Of a DNA stretch of 64,000 bases, positions 1-7,576 are shown one piece after another (within the stretch, counting starts at the first letter, position 1; each line of letters starts with the position of its first letter). The stretch lies in the NCBI GenBank assembly GCA_016178725.1, contig JACOSV010000058.1, positions 62,001-126,000 of the forward strand, in the 5' to 3' direction. The notes beneath the pieces are model-generated. The model was not told the DNA's origin. It ran no database searches and saw only the letters and a list, made by a program, of their open reading frames with translations. Position numbers and translations under genes: made by a program. Source of the stretch: Candidatus Eiseniibacteriota bacterium. GTDB lineage: Bacteria; Eisenbacteria; RBG-16-71-46.

Positions 1-2
1 CC

Positions 3-1691
3 GTCGGCCGGCTCGGCGGTGCGGCGCTGCCGGCGCTCTCCGGCGTGCTCACGGTTGCGGGAGGATCGTTCCGCTACGCGGGTGCCCCGGCGGGCGTCGA
101 GGCGCTCGGCTTCACGGCGCGATTCGCGCCCGACTCGCTCGCGATCGGCGATCTCGCCGCGAAGATCGGCGGCCAGCCGGTCGCGGCGACGCTGGTCGCG
201 ACCCGCTTCGCCGATCCGTGGGTGCGGTTCTCGGCGCGCGGCGACGTCGATCTCGCCGCCGTCGGTCCGATGGTCGCGCCGCGCGACACGAAGCTCGGCG
301 GCCGCGTCGCGGTCAACGTCGCGGGCAGCGGCCGCGCGAAGGATCCCGGATCGCTGGCGCTCGACGGCGGCGCGATCTTGAAGGGCGTGAGCGTCCGGTC
401 GCCGATGCTGCCGAAGCCGGTCGAGGACGTGCACGGCGACGTGCGGTTCTCGCAGACCCGGGCGAGCGTCACCGGCTTCGGCGCGCGCGCCGGCAAGTCG
501 TCGTTCGCGCTCGACGCCACCGTCACGCGCCCGCTCGCGCTGTTCGGGCCGCCGGCGCCGTCCGCGGGCGCCGCGCCGGCCGCGGGTGCCGCGATCGCCG
601 CGCCAGTCGCGCCCGGCGCCGGCGCGTCGACGTCAATACCGCCGGCGACGATGGACTTCACGCTCACGTCGCCCTATCTCGACCTCGGCGAAATCATGCC
701 GACGACGGCGGGCGGGGCGCCGGTGCTGCCGAACGCGGTCGGCGGCGGCCGCGTCGCGATCCGGCGTCTGATCGACCAGAAGCTCGACGTGCAGGACGTG
801 GCCGCGACGGTGACGCTCGCGCCGCGGGTGATGACCGTGACGCAGTACGCGATGCGCGCCTACGGCGGCCGCGCCGCGGGCACGGCGAAGTTCGATCTGC
901 GCGATCCGGCGAAGCCGGCGTTCGACGTGCAGTCGAAGGTGGACAGCCTCGAGGCGGACGCGATCCTCTCGGCGTGGACGCCGGCGAAGAACCTGCTCCA
1001 TGGCGCGCTCTCGACGAACCTCCAGCTCTCGGGGAGCGGCGCCAGTCCCGCGGACCTCAAGCGCACGATCACGGCGGTCGGCCTCGCGCTCGTGGCCGAC
1101 GGCACGTTCGGCCCAGGGCCCACGCTCGAAGCGCTCGCGCGCTACGTGCACGTGCCGGCCCTCAAGACCGTGAAGTTCAAGGACGCGAAGGTGCCGTTCC
1201 GCGTCGAGCACGGCGCGGTCGTCACCGATCCGGTCGTGCTCTCGGGTCCCTACGGCGACTGGCGGCTCATCGGGTCGATCGGCTTCGACGGCGCGCTCGA
1301 CTACGCGGTGAGCGCGACGCTGCCGAAGGAGGTCGCGTCCGCGCTCGGCGCGAACGCCGCGCTCGCGGCCGGCGCGCTGTCGGACGACCAGGGCCGCATC
1401 CTGCTCGATCTGCGCGTGCGCGGCCCGGCCGCCGCGCCGTCGGTCAGCTGGGACACGGGCGCGATGCGCGACCGTATCGCCGGCCGCGTCTCGCAGGCGA
1501 TCGCCGGCCAGCGCTCGCGGCTCGACTCCACGGCACGCGCGTTCGCCGACACGCGCACGCGCGCCGCCGCCGACAGCGCGCGCAACGTGATCGAGCAGGC
1601 GAAGCGCGCCGCGGGGGACAGCCTCGCGCACCGCGTCGGCGACGTGTTCAAGGGATTCTTCTCCGGCGGTCGCGACACCACGAAGCACTGA
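3..1691 (+). CDS. AsmA-like protein, C-terminal part (5' end outside window)
   Basis: The frame is open from the first bases of the window, so the start lies upstream and only about 560 C-terminal residues are seen. The sequence is rich in short beta-strand-like stretches, with segments typical of AsmA family C-terminal regions: a 'STNLQLSGSG' block, then a region on deepening gradients ('GTFGPGPTLEALARYV' and 'PFRVEHGAVVTDPVVLSGPYGDW') that matches the AsmA_2 pattern. A Pro/Ala-rich linker lies around nt 545-645. AsmA family proteins are large inner-membrane-anchored periplasmic proteins, several of which move lipids between membranes. The last about 70 residues are helical and charged. mscL starts 17 nt downstream, so the two are probably co-transcribed. 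The family call is fairly secure; the exact subfamily is not. Confidence 0.8.
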   Translation, partial: VGRLGGAALPALSGVLTVAGGSFRYAGAPAGVEALGFTARFAPDSLAIGDLAAKIGGQPVAATLVATRFADPWVRFSARGDVDLAAVGPMVAPRDTKLGGRVAVNVAGSGRAKDPGSLALDGGAILKGVSVRSPMLPKPVEDVHGDVRFSQTRASVTGFGARAGKSSFALDATVTRPLALFGPPAPSAGAAPAAGAAIAAPVAPGAGASTSIPPATMDFTLTSPYLDLGEIMPTTAGGAPVLPNAVGGGRVAIRRLIDQKLDVQDVAATVTLAPRVMTVTQYAMRAYGGRAAGTAKFDLRDPAKPAFDVQSKVDSLEADAILSAWTPAKNLLHGALSTNLQLSGSGASPADLKRTITAVGLALVADGTFGPGPTLEALARYVHVPALKTVKFKDAKVPFRVEHGAVVTDPVVLSGPYGDWRLIGSIGFDGALDYAVSATLPKEVASALGANAALAAGALSDDQGRILLDLRVRGPAAAPSVSWDTGAMRDRIAGRVSQAIAGQRSRLDSTARAFADTRTRAAADSARNVIEQAKRAAGDSLAHRVGDVFKGFFSGGRDTTKH

Positions 1692-1708
1692 TGAGGGGAG
1701 GCCGAATC

Positions 1709-2110
1709 ATGTTCCAGGAGTTCAAGAAGTTCCTGCTCCAGACCAACGCGCTGGCGCTCGCGGTCGGCGTGATCATCGGCGCCGCGGTCGGCAAGGTCGT
1801 GAGCTCGCTGGTCGCCGACATCCTGATGCCCGTGATCGGCGTGATCATCCCGGGCGGGGCGTGGCGCGACCTCAAGTTCGTGCTCACGACCAAGCCGGAC
1901 GGCACGCCGGCCAACGCCATCACCTACGGCGCGTTCATCGGCAACGTCGTGGACTTCGTGATCGTCGCCGCGGTGGTGTTCATGATCACCAAGTCGCTGC
2001 TCAAGCCCGCGCCCGCCGCACCCGCGCCCGCGACCAAGGAATGCCCCGAGTGCAGGGAGACGATCCCGGCGACGGCGCGCAAGTGCCGGATGTGCGCCAG
2101 CGCGGTGTGA
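1709..2110 (+). CDS. mscL: Large-conductance mechanosensitive channel MscL with C-terminal zinc ribbon
   Basis: 133 residues. It begins MFQEFKKFLLQTNALALAVG and carries the MscL signature of TM1 (VGVIIGAAVGKVVSSLVADILMP) and a second membrane helix near residues 72-92 (FIGNVVDFVIVAAVVFMI). MscL forms a homopentameric pore in the inner membrane that opens under membrane tension and releases solutes on osmotic downshock. The usual C-terminal cytoplasmic helix is replaced by a Pro/Ala linker and a two-CxxC zinc ribbon (CPEC...CRMC) that runs to the stop. GAGGGGAGG 8-17 nt before the ATG is a good ribosome binding site. The last 38 bp are repeated at 3999-4036, behind the next gene. The next gene can start within the stop (GTGA overlap). 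Confidence 0.95.
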   Translation: MFQEFKKFLLQTNALALAVGVIIGAAVGKVVSSLVADILMPVIGVIIPGGAWRDLKFVLTTKPDGTPANAITYGAFIGNVVDFVIVAAVVFMITKSLLKPAPAAPAPATKECPECRETIPATARKCRMCASAV

Positions 2111-2111
2111 G
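2074..2111 (+). repeat. 38-bp direct repeat, copy A (mscL 3' end)
   Basis: This is the 3' terminal part of mscL encoding ...ARKCRMCASAV-stop plus one base. It is identical over 38 bp to 3999-4036. The two copies are 1925 bp apart and bracket the thioredoxin-like lipoprotein gene. Confidence 0.95.
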
Positions 2112-2130
2112 CGCACGCGGGGCGCTGCTC

Positions 2131-3987
2131 GTGAATCGTCGTTGGGCGCACGCGATCGTCGCGGCGATCGTCGTGCTCTCATGGCTCGCGACATCGTGCG
2201 CGACAGCGGGGGAAGCACGTCGTGTGGGCGCAACGCACGACGCCACGTACGTGACTCTCGTGAAGGGCGACACGCTGTTCGTCGAGCACGTGCGCGACGC
2301 GGACGGTGGCTTCATGGGCGAGATCATCGCCAGAGACGGCACGCCCTGGATCCGCTATCGCGCGTGGGTCGGTTCCGACGAAGCGATCATGCGGATCGAT
2401 CTCTCCATGACCTCCATGGGCGCCGCCCGGCCCGGTGATGTGCCACGGCCGCTCCTCACCGCGCGGCGCGAGCGTGACCGCGTCGTCATCGAGCCCGCGG
2501 AGCCGGGTCTCGGCATCACACGAACGGACGCCGCGGTGGACAGCGCGGCCTTCCTGACGATCGGGTCCTCGACCGGCATGACCGAGCAGGCGATACGGCG
2601 CGTCCGCCATATGGGACGTGGGACGGTTCGGCTCCGTGAAGTCGAGGCCATGGGCGGGCAGCTCTGGGAGGCGACGTTCACTCCCGGCAACCACGGTGCG
2701 CTCACCGTGACCGTCGGCCCCGAGACGTGGCGGTTCACGCTCGACGCAGGGGGCTCGATCCGCAGCGCCGACTGTCGGCTCGATGGCCGCATGCCGGGGT
2801 TCCGCGAGCTCGAGATCCATCGCATCGATTCGCGGGCACCGCTCGCGATCCGCCGCCCCGTCACGCTTCCCGACACCGCCGGACAGGTCAAGATCGATCG
2901 GCTGAAGGTGCGCTGGGCGCGCCTCGACGCCGTCGAGCGGGAGTTTCGGCGCACGCTGCACGAAGGCAGGGCGACCGCGATCCGCGTCGCGGCAGAGTCA
3001 GCGGTCGAGGCGATGGGCCTGCGCGGTGGTGCCTACCAGTCCATGCTCTGCACCGACGTCGCGATGGCCTTGCTCCGGGACGGTGACAAGACGTTCGCGC
3101 TCCTCTACGCGCATCGCGCGGTCGCCTATGCGAACAGCCACGACGTGCTGAGCTTCGGCGATCAGGGATTGCTCCAGGCGCGGATCTCCTCGCGTCGGGC
3201 GCTCGCCGAAGCGTTGTTCGCGCACGGCCACGCGGACAGCGCGTACCTTCTGGTCCGGCAGGCCATGGCGTTGCCGCGCGAGGAGGACGAGCTCGCGCTC
3301 CAGCGTGATCTCCGCCTGACGCTGGCGGGATTCCAGGAGTTCCAGGGCCGGCCGGACGATGCGATCGCCACCCTGTTCGAGGCCGTGGCGCTCGACACGT
3401 GCCATGACCTCCTCGCGCGTGCGCCGCTCCACCGGGTGTGGATGCGCCGATTTGGTGAAGACACCGATCTCGACCAGCGGATCGAGCACGCCCGCGAGCG
3501 GAAGTGGGCGAACGAAGTCCTCGGAGGCGGGGGTCCGATGCTCGATGGGGCGCGGGCGCCGGAGTGGGCGCTCTCTGATCTCAACGGCGCGGTTCGGCGG
3601 TCGTCGTCGTTCGCGGGCCGGCCGACCGTGCTTGTCTTCTGGGGCGGGTGGACGAGCGCCAATCGATCGATCCTGAGAACCGCGGAGGACTGGTATCGGC
3701 ACCGGTCGACGTGGGGCGTGAACGTGGTGAGCATCAACTGGGAGCTGCCGGGCCCGGGGCCGGTGAGCCGGGGGCTCGCCGCCGAGGCCATCGCGCGCGG
3801 GGGCTACCGCCTTCCCGTTCTGCTCGATCACGATCAGGCGGTGTTCAAGCGCTTCGGCGGCGAGCTATATCCGGCGATCGTCCTCATCGGCCGAGACGGC
3901 AGGGTTCGGCTCAGCACTTCCGGGGGCATGGCGGCGCGGAATCAGAAGCTGAGCGCTTCCGTGCGGGCCCTGGGGCGGGCGCTGTGA
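2131..3987 (+). CDS. Lipoprotein with TPR-like middle and inactive thioredoxin-fold domain
   Basis: About 618 residues from the GTG at 2131, chosen because it gives a clean signal peptide (MNRRWAHAIVAAIVVLSW then LATSC lipobox). A GTG at 2107 overlapping the mscL stop is the alternative. Residues about 60-270 form an unrecognised beta-rich domain. About 280-430 are helical and TPR-like, with a run of 'ALFAHGHADSAYLLVRQA' and 'GRPDDAIATLFEAVAL' type units. The C-terminal about 140 residues look like an AhpC/TSA-TlpA thioredoxin fold (GARAPEWALSDLNG, VLVFWGGWTSANRS, YPAIVLIGRDGRV). Where active TlpA proteins have WCxxC this one has WTSAN, so it cannot do thiol exchange in the usual way. Its bases appear less GC-saturated than its neighbours, and it is flanked by 38-bp direct repeats of the mscL end, both of which suggest transfer or insertion. 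The role is unknown. Confidence 0.75.
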   Translation: MNRRWAHAIVAAIVVLSWLATSCATAGEARRVGATHDATYVTLVKGDTLFVEHVRDADGGFMGEIIARDGTPWIRYRAWVGSDEAIMRIDLSMTSMGAARPGDVPRPLLTARRERDRVVIEPAEPGLGITRTDAAVDSAAFLTIGSSTGMTEQAIRRVRHMGRGTVRLREVEAMGGQLWEATFTPGNHGALTVTVGPETWRFTLDAGGSIRSADCRLDGRMPGFRELEIHRIDSRAPLAIRRPVTLPDTAGQVKIDRLKVRWARLDAVEREFRRTLHEGRATAIRVAAESAVEAMGLRGGAYQSMLCTDVAMALLRDGDKTFALLYAHRAVAYANSHDVLSFGDQGLLQARISSRRALAEALFAHGHADSAYLLVRQAMALPREEDELALQRDLRLTLAGFQEFQGRPDDAIATLFEAVALDTCHDLLARAPLHRVWMRRFGEDTDLDQRIEHARERKWANEVLGGGGPMLDGARAPEWALSDLNGAVRRSSSFAGRPTVLVFWGGWTSANRSILRTAEDWYRHRSTWGVNVVSINWELPGPGPVSRGLAAEAIARGGYRLPVLLDHDQAVFKRFGGELYPAIVLIGRDGRVRLSTSGGMAARNQKLSASVRALGRAL

Positions 3988-3998
3988 TGCGGCATGCG

Positions 3999-4036
3999 GG
4001 CGCGCAAGTGCCGGATGTGCGCCAGCGCGGTGTGAG
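3999..4036 (+). repeat. 38-bp direct repeat, copy B (orphan mscL tail)
   Basis: Perfect copy of 2074-2111, lying 12 bp after the stop of the lipoprotein gene and 3 bp before the convergent methyltransferase stop. An ATG at 3994 opens a 13-codon reading frame, MRARKCRMCASAV, that reproduces the second half of the MscL zinc ribbon. Whether this micro-frame is translated cannot be told. It most simply marks the original mscL end displaced by the insertion of 2112-3998. Confidence 0.9.
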
Positions 4037-4039
4037 GCG

Positions 4040-4858
4040 TCAGGGCTTTCGCGCCAGCGCGTACACGACGTTCGTCTCGACCGAGCGGACGCGGTTGCGG
4101 GCGATGAAATCGACGGTCGCCGCGCGCACGCGCTCGCGCCCGGCGCCGTCGGGCCGGTCGGGCGTGCCGCGATAGCCCGAGACGCGCACCGCAGTCCAGA
4201 AGACCTCGGGCGTCGCGATCGGATGTGATCCCGCCACCGCGACGATCTCGGCCGTCGCGACGCCGCCGTCGCGCAGGACCGCGGCGAGCGAGGCCGGATC
4301 GCAGATCCGATCCCACGGGTTGAATCCTTTGTAGAGGTCGGGTCGCACCTCGCGCACCGCGTCCCAGAACACGGTGTTCACGGGCTCGAAGAAGCGCGGG
4401 CCCCAGGTGGTGACGGCCAGCGCGCCGCCGGGCGCGACCTCGCGCCACAGCGCGCGCACGGCGGCGGCGATGTCCGGAACGAAGAACACCCAGAACACGC
4501 ACACCACCGCGTCGAAGGGCGACTCCGGCAGCCGGAGGTCGAGCATGTCGCCAGCGCGGAACTCGACGTGGCGCAACCCGCGCGCTTCGGCCTTGCGGCG
4601 CGCGAGCGCCAGCAGGTGCTCGGCGAGGTCGACGCCGATCACGCGGCCGCCGTCACCGACCGTCTCGGCGGCGGGAATCGCCGAGGCGCCGCTGCCGCAG
4701 CACACGTCGAGAATGCGGTCGCCGCGGCGCGGCGCAAGGCGTTCGATCGTCGCGCGCCCGTAGCGTTCCCAGAACGTGTTCGCCGGATCGTCGAAGCTGT
4801 CGGCGGCGGCGTTGTACGTCGTGCGGGCGCGGGCCCTCGCGTCGTCGAGCTCGGTCAT
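4040..4858 (-). CDS. Class I SAM-dependent methyltransferase
   Basis: 272 residues. The SAM-binding motif I is ILDVCCGSGASAIPAA (about residues 49-64), followed by the acidic 'GVDLAEHLLALARRKA' motif and 'GDMLDLRLPESPFDAVVCVF', the layout of the UbiE/Methyltransf_11 families. The protein is soluble and has no signal peptide. It converges on the mscL locus, with its stop only 3 bp from the orphan mscL repeat. No ribosome binding site is obvious before the ATG. The substrate cannot be deduced; a small-molecule substrate is most likely for this fold and length. Confidence 0.85.
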   Translation of the reverse strand: MTELDDARARARTTYNAAADSFDDPANTFWERYGRATIERLAPRRGDRILDVCCGSGASAIPAAETVGDGGRVIGVDLAEHLLALARRKAEARGLRHVEFRAGDMLDLRLPESPFDAVVCVFWVFFVPDIAAAVRALWREVAPGGALAVTTWGPRFFEPVNTVFWDAVREVRPDLYKGFNPWDRICDPASLAAVLRDGGVATAEIVAVAGSHPIATPEVFWTAVRVSGYRGTPDRPDGAGRERVRAATVDFIARNRVRSVETNVVYALARKP

Positions 4859-4868
4859 CGGCGGCAGT

Positions 4869-6239
4869 CTAGTGATTCACGGCCGCCCCGTCCTTCCACA
4901 TGCGCTGCCACCAGCGCATGTGGTCCTCGGGCCGCGACCAGTCGGCGGCGAGCGCCATCTTGTCGCGGATCTTCGCGAGCTCCCAGCCGGTGAGTTCGGC
5001 GACGTTGCCCGCCTCCTTCGCGCGGCGGTCGGCGAGTCCGGCGCGATAGGCGACCGCGCCGGGGCAATCGCCCTCGCCCTTCCACTCGTGACGGATGACG
5101 TACCGGTCCTGGAAGTTCGCGCGGTCGCTCGTCTCCTGGAACGCGAGGTCCTCGGGGAAGTGCTCCGCGTCGTAGCGCACGTGGAGGCGCGTCACGAACG
5201 GCGTCTGCCCGCCGCGCTGCGGGCCCGTGGCCGCCGCGATCCAGAAGCAGCCGAGCTGGCGCAGCTCGTCGTTCGAGAGCGGCTGGCTCGCGCACGGATC
5301 GCACCAGCCCATGTCCCACGCGTACTCGGTGAACACCACGTCCATGCCTTCATGGCGCACCTGGCGCGAGAACATGTCGCGGTAGAAGTCCTTGAACTCG
5401 GCCTGCACGAACTCGGGCACGTCGCGGTCGGAGGGGAGCTTCACGGTGCGGTAGTTCGTGGTCTCGACGCGGCCCTTGCGCGAGATCGCGTAGACGAACA
5501 TCTCCTGCGCGCCGTCGGCATTCACCATGCCGAGCCGGATCGGCAGCGAGAACCTGGGCGACTCGAACGCGACCTGGATCGGACGCAGGTACGTGAACCC
5601 GAGCTTCTGCTGCTCGCCGAGGTTCACCTTGGCGACGAAGAACTTCATCCCCTGCTTGATGTAGCTCGCGAGCACCGACGAGGCGCCGTTCGGGATGCGG
5701 TAGCCGTTCTCCTTGAGCCAGCGCTCGAGCCCGCCGCTCTCCTTCGCCGAGAGGATCAGGATGTCGTACTCGCCGACCGTGTACTGCGCCTCGATCGTGA
5801 CGCCGAGGCTCCGGCCTGCGCGGACGGAGATCTCTTCGAACGACTTCGCGACGCCGGCGGTTCGGGACGCGCGGAGCTCCATCGCGTCGCTCGCGACCGG
5901 GCACGGGTCGGGATCCCAGTACTCGACCAGCCGCGGCGCGGTGAACGCGTCGAGATGGTCGATGAGCGACTTGTCGCCGATATGGATCTGGCTCTTGTCG
6001 AGCACGACCGGCACCGGCACGACGATCGCGAACGCCTTCGGCTCGCCGCGAAAGTCGTTGGCCATCGTCAGCACGGTGCGGTCGCCGTCGCGCACCAGCG
6101 CCACCTGCGAGGCCTTGTTGAAGATCTTCGCGTCGCCGCTTGCGACGTAGAAGCCGCAGAAGGCGTGGGCCGCGCGCGGCGACACGAGCGCGGAACCCAG
6201 GACGACGGTGAGCAGCAGAAGCGTGAACGGGCGTTTCAT
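4869..6239 (-). CDS. DUF2330 secreted/membrane-attached protein
   Basis: 456 residues. GAGGAGG seven nt before the ATG fixes the start. A Sec signal peptide (MKRPFTLLLLTVVLGSALVSPRAAHA) is followed at once by 'FCGFYVASGDAKIFNKASQVALVRDGDRTVLTMANDF', the conserved opening of DUF2330 proteins, and 'AFAIVVPVPVVLDKSQI'. A Cys-containing block (WCDPCASQPLSNDELRQLGCFW) lies near residues 335-355. The family is exported and its biochemical role is unknown. The gene starts 10 nt after the stop of the RnfD-like membrane gene 6250-7308, so the two form an operon, which suggests a joint envelope function. Confidence 0.85.
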   Translation of the reverse strand: MKRPFTLLLLTVVLGSALVSPRAAHAFCGFYVASGDAKIFNKASQVALVRDGDRTVLTMANDFRGEPKAFAIVVPVPVVLDKSQIHIGDKSLIDHLDAFTAPRLVEYWDPDPCPVASDAMELRASRTAGVAKSFEEISVRAGRSLGVTIEAQYTVGEYDILILSAKESGGLERWLKENGYRIPNGASSVLASYIKQGMKFFVAKVNLGEQQKLGFTYLRPIQVAFESPRFSLPIRLGMVNADGAQEMFVYAISRKGRVETTNYRTVKLPSDRDVPEFVQAEFKDFYRDMFSRQVRHEGMDVVFTEYAWDMGWCDPCASQPLSNDELRQLGCFWIAAATGPQRGGQTPFVTRLHVRYDAEHFPEDLAFQETSDRANFQDRYVIRHEWKGEGDCPGAVAYRAGLADRRAKEAGNVAELTGWELAKIRDKMALAADWSRPEDHMRWWQRMWKDGAAVNH

Positions 6240-6249
6240 GCATGCCTCC

Positions 6250-7308
6250 TCACAGCGCGACCGGCGCCGGCGCGCGGCCGGCGAAGTCGCTCGGTTGAAT
6301 GCGGACGGCGGCAGGGGCGGCGCCCGCGGCGATGACGCTCCGTGTCGTGCGATCGCCGGATGCGGCGACCGCGGGGGTCCACTCATGGCGCGCGCCCGGC
6401 AGCAGCCGGTCGATCCACGGCGCGGCGAGCGTGAGGGCGGCGAGCGACCACACCGGTCCATTGGCGCGGAAGAGCGCGAACTGGACGATCCCGGCGCCGA
6501 TCGCGACCAGCGCCCCGAACAGCACGCGCCCGGCGCGCGAGTCCGGCGTGGTGCGCGGGTCCGAGATCATGTTGAACGCGAACTGGAGCAGCAGCCCGCT
6601 CTGCAGTCGGTGGATCGGGATCGTGAGCGGCTCGCAGAGCCAGAGCGAGCGGCCGAAGAGGATCGCGGCGTACGCGCCGAGGAACGCCAGCGTCACGTCG
6701 GCGCGGCCGGCGCGCATCACGACGGTGAGTCCGGCGCAGACGATCAGCAGCGCGACGAACGCGACGTGCCCGTACTGGCCGGGAGAGATCCAGCCCGCGC
6801 CGCTCGCGAGCATCACGACCAGCGCGAGGTTGGTCGGGTTCCAGAGGTGCTTGCCGCGGACGCGCAGCACGAACTTGCTCGCGATCGCGATCGCCGCGGC
6901 GAGCATGGCGGGCGCGATGCCGTGCGTGCGGAGCAGCGTGCAGAGGCCGATCGCCGAGATCAGCGCGCTCAAGGGATCGAAACGCGGCAGCCGGGCCATC
7001 CGCCCGCAGAGCCACTGCGTGGCGAGCGCCGCGCCGATCACGGCGGCGATCTGCGGAGCGCCGATGCCGAAGCCGAGGCCCAGGACGCCGTAGGCGAGCA
7101 GCGCCGAGAGCATCGCGATCTGGAACCAGCGCGGATCGCGCCGGGCCGGCGATGGAGTCCGGACCCGACGCGTCACGAGCTCGCGCCGCTCCCCTCGCAG
7201 CGCCCCGGAGGATGTGGCGCCGCGCGCCAATTGGTCATCGCGGCGCGCCGTAGCGAGGTTCCCGAGGCGCGTGTCCCTCGCGCGCCGTGCGGGTGTGGGA
7301 GCGTTCAT
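6250..7308 (-). CDS. RnfD/NqrB-like integral membrane protein
   Basis: 352 residues with about nine hydrophobic helices after a basic N-terminal tail of 60 residues. Two conserved blocks, 'GKHLWNPTNLALVVML' and 'QFAFNMISDPRTTPDS', are those of the RnfD/NqrB/RseC-neighbour membrane family whose classical members bind FMN through a Thr and carry electrons or couple ion movement. No other Rnf subunit is nearby, so this is a stand-alone relative, not part of a Rnf complex. GGAGAGG stands just before the ATG. It is the first gene of the pair with the DUF2330 protein and is divergent from ltrA. Confidence 0.75.
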   Translation of the reverse strand: MNAPTPARRARDTRLGNLATARRDDQLARGATSSGALRGERRELVTRRVRTPSPARRDPRWFQIAMLSALLAYGVLGLGFGIGAPQIAAVIGAALATQWLCGRMARLPRFDPLSALISAIGLCTLLRTHGIAPAMLAAAIAIASKFVLRVRGKHLWNPTNLALVVMLASGAGWISPGQYGHVAFVALLIVCAGLTVVMRAGRADVTLAFLGAYAAILFGRSLWLCEPLTIPIHRLQSGLLLQFAFNMISDPRTTPDSRAGRVLFGALVAIGAGIVQFALFRANGPVWSLAALTLAAPWIDRLLPGARHEWTPAVAASGDRTTRSVIAAGAAPAAVRIQPSDFAGRAPAPVAL

Positions 7309-7446
7309 GCCTCTCCGTACTCCGGTCGGGCCGACTCATTCCAGCGCCGAGAGGGAACGGGAGGCGGGGGGAACCCGCCCGTGAGCGGCGTTCCTAGCCG
7401 CGAGCACACTGCAAGACGCATTCCGCGGCGCCGGCCGCGGCAAACC

Positions 7447-7467
7447 GTTGTGCGCCCGTGCGGGCGC
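7447..7467. other. GC-rich hairpin in the ltrA leader region
   Basis: GCGCCCG (7452-7458) pairs with CGGGCGC (7461-7467), extended by GTT/AAC with a one-base bulge. It lies between the RnfD-like gene and ltrA. It could be a leader structure or a remnant terminator; there is no T-run. Confidence 0.4.
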
Positions 7468-7490
7468 AACGCGAAACGACGCGCCGGACC

Positions 7491-7525
7491 GTTACCCTCG
7501 TCACCGCTTCGGTAACAAAGGTGAC
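7491..7525. promoter_or_regulatory. Operator-like element: two GTYACC and two GGTRAC half-sites
   Basis: GTTACC (7491), GTCACC (7500), GGTAAC (7511) and GGTGAC (7520) form two interleaved perfect inverted repeats. Half-sites on each arm are exactly 9 bp apart, and the whole 35-bp block is centred on 7508. This regular spacing is typical of a site for a dimeric or tetrameric regulator. It lies about 50 bp before the chosen ltrA start and 180 bp before the divergent RnfD-like gene. The regulator is not identifiable. Confidence 0.55.
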
Positions 7526-7576
7526 AGTGCCGGGCCCGTGCGTTCGCGCCGCGCCGTTCTCTACCGTGCGGCGCCC

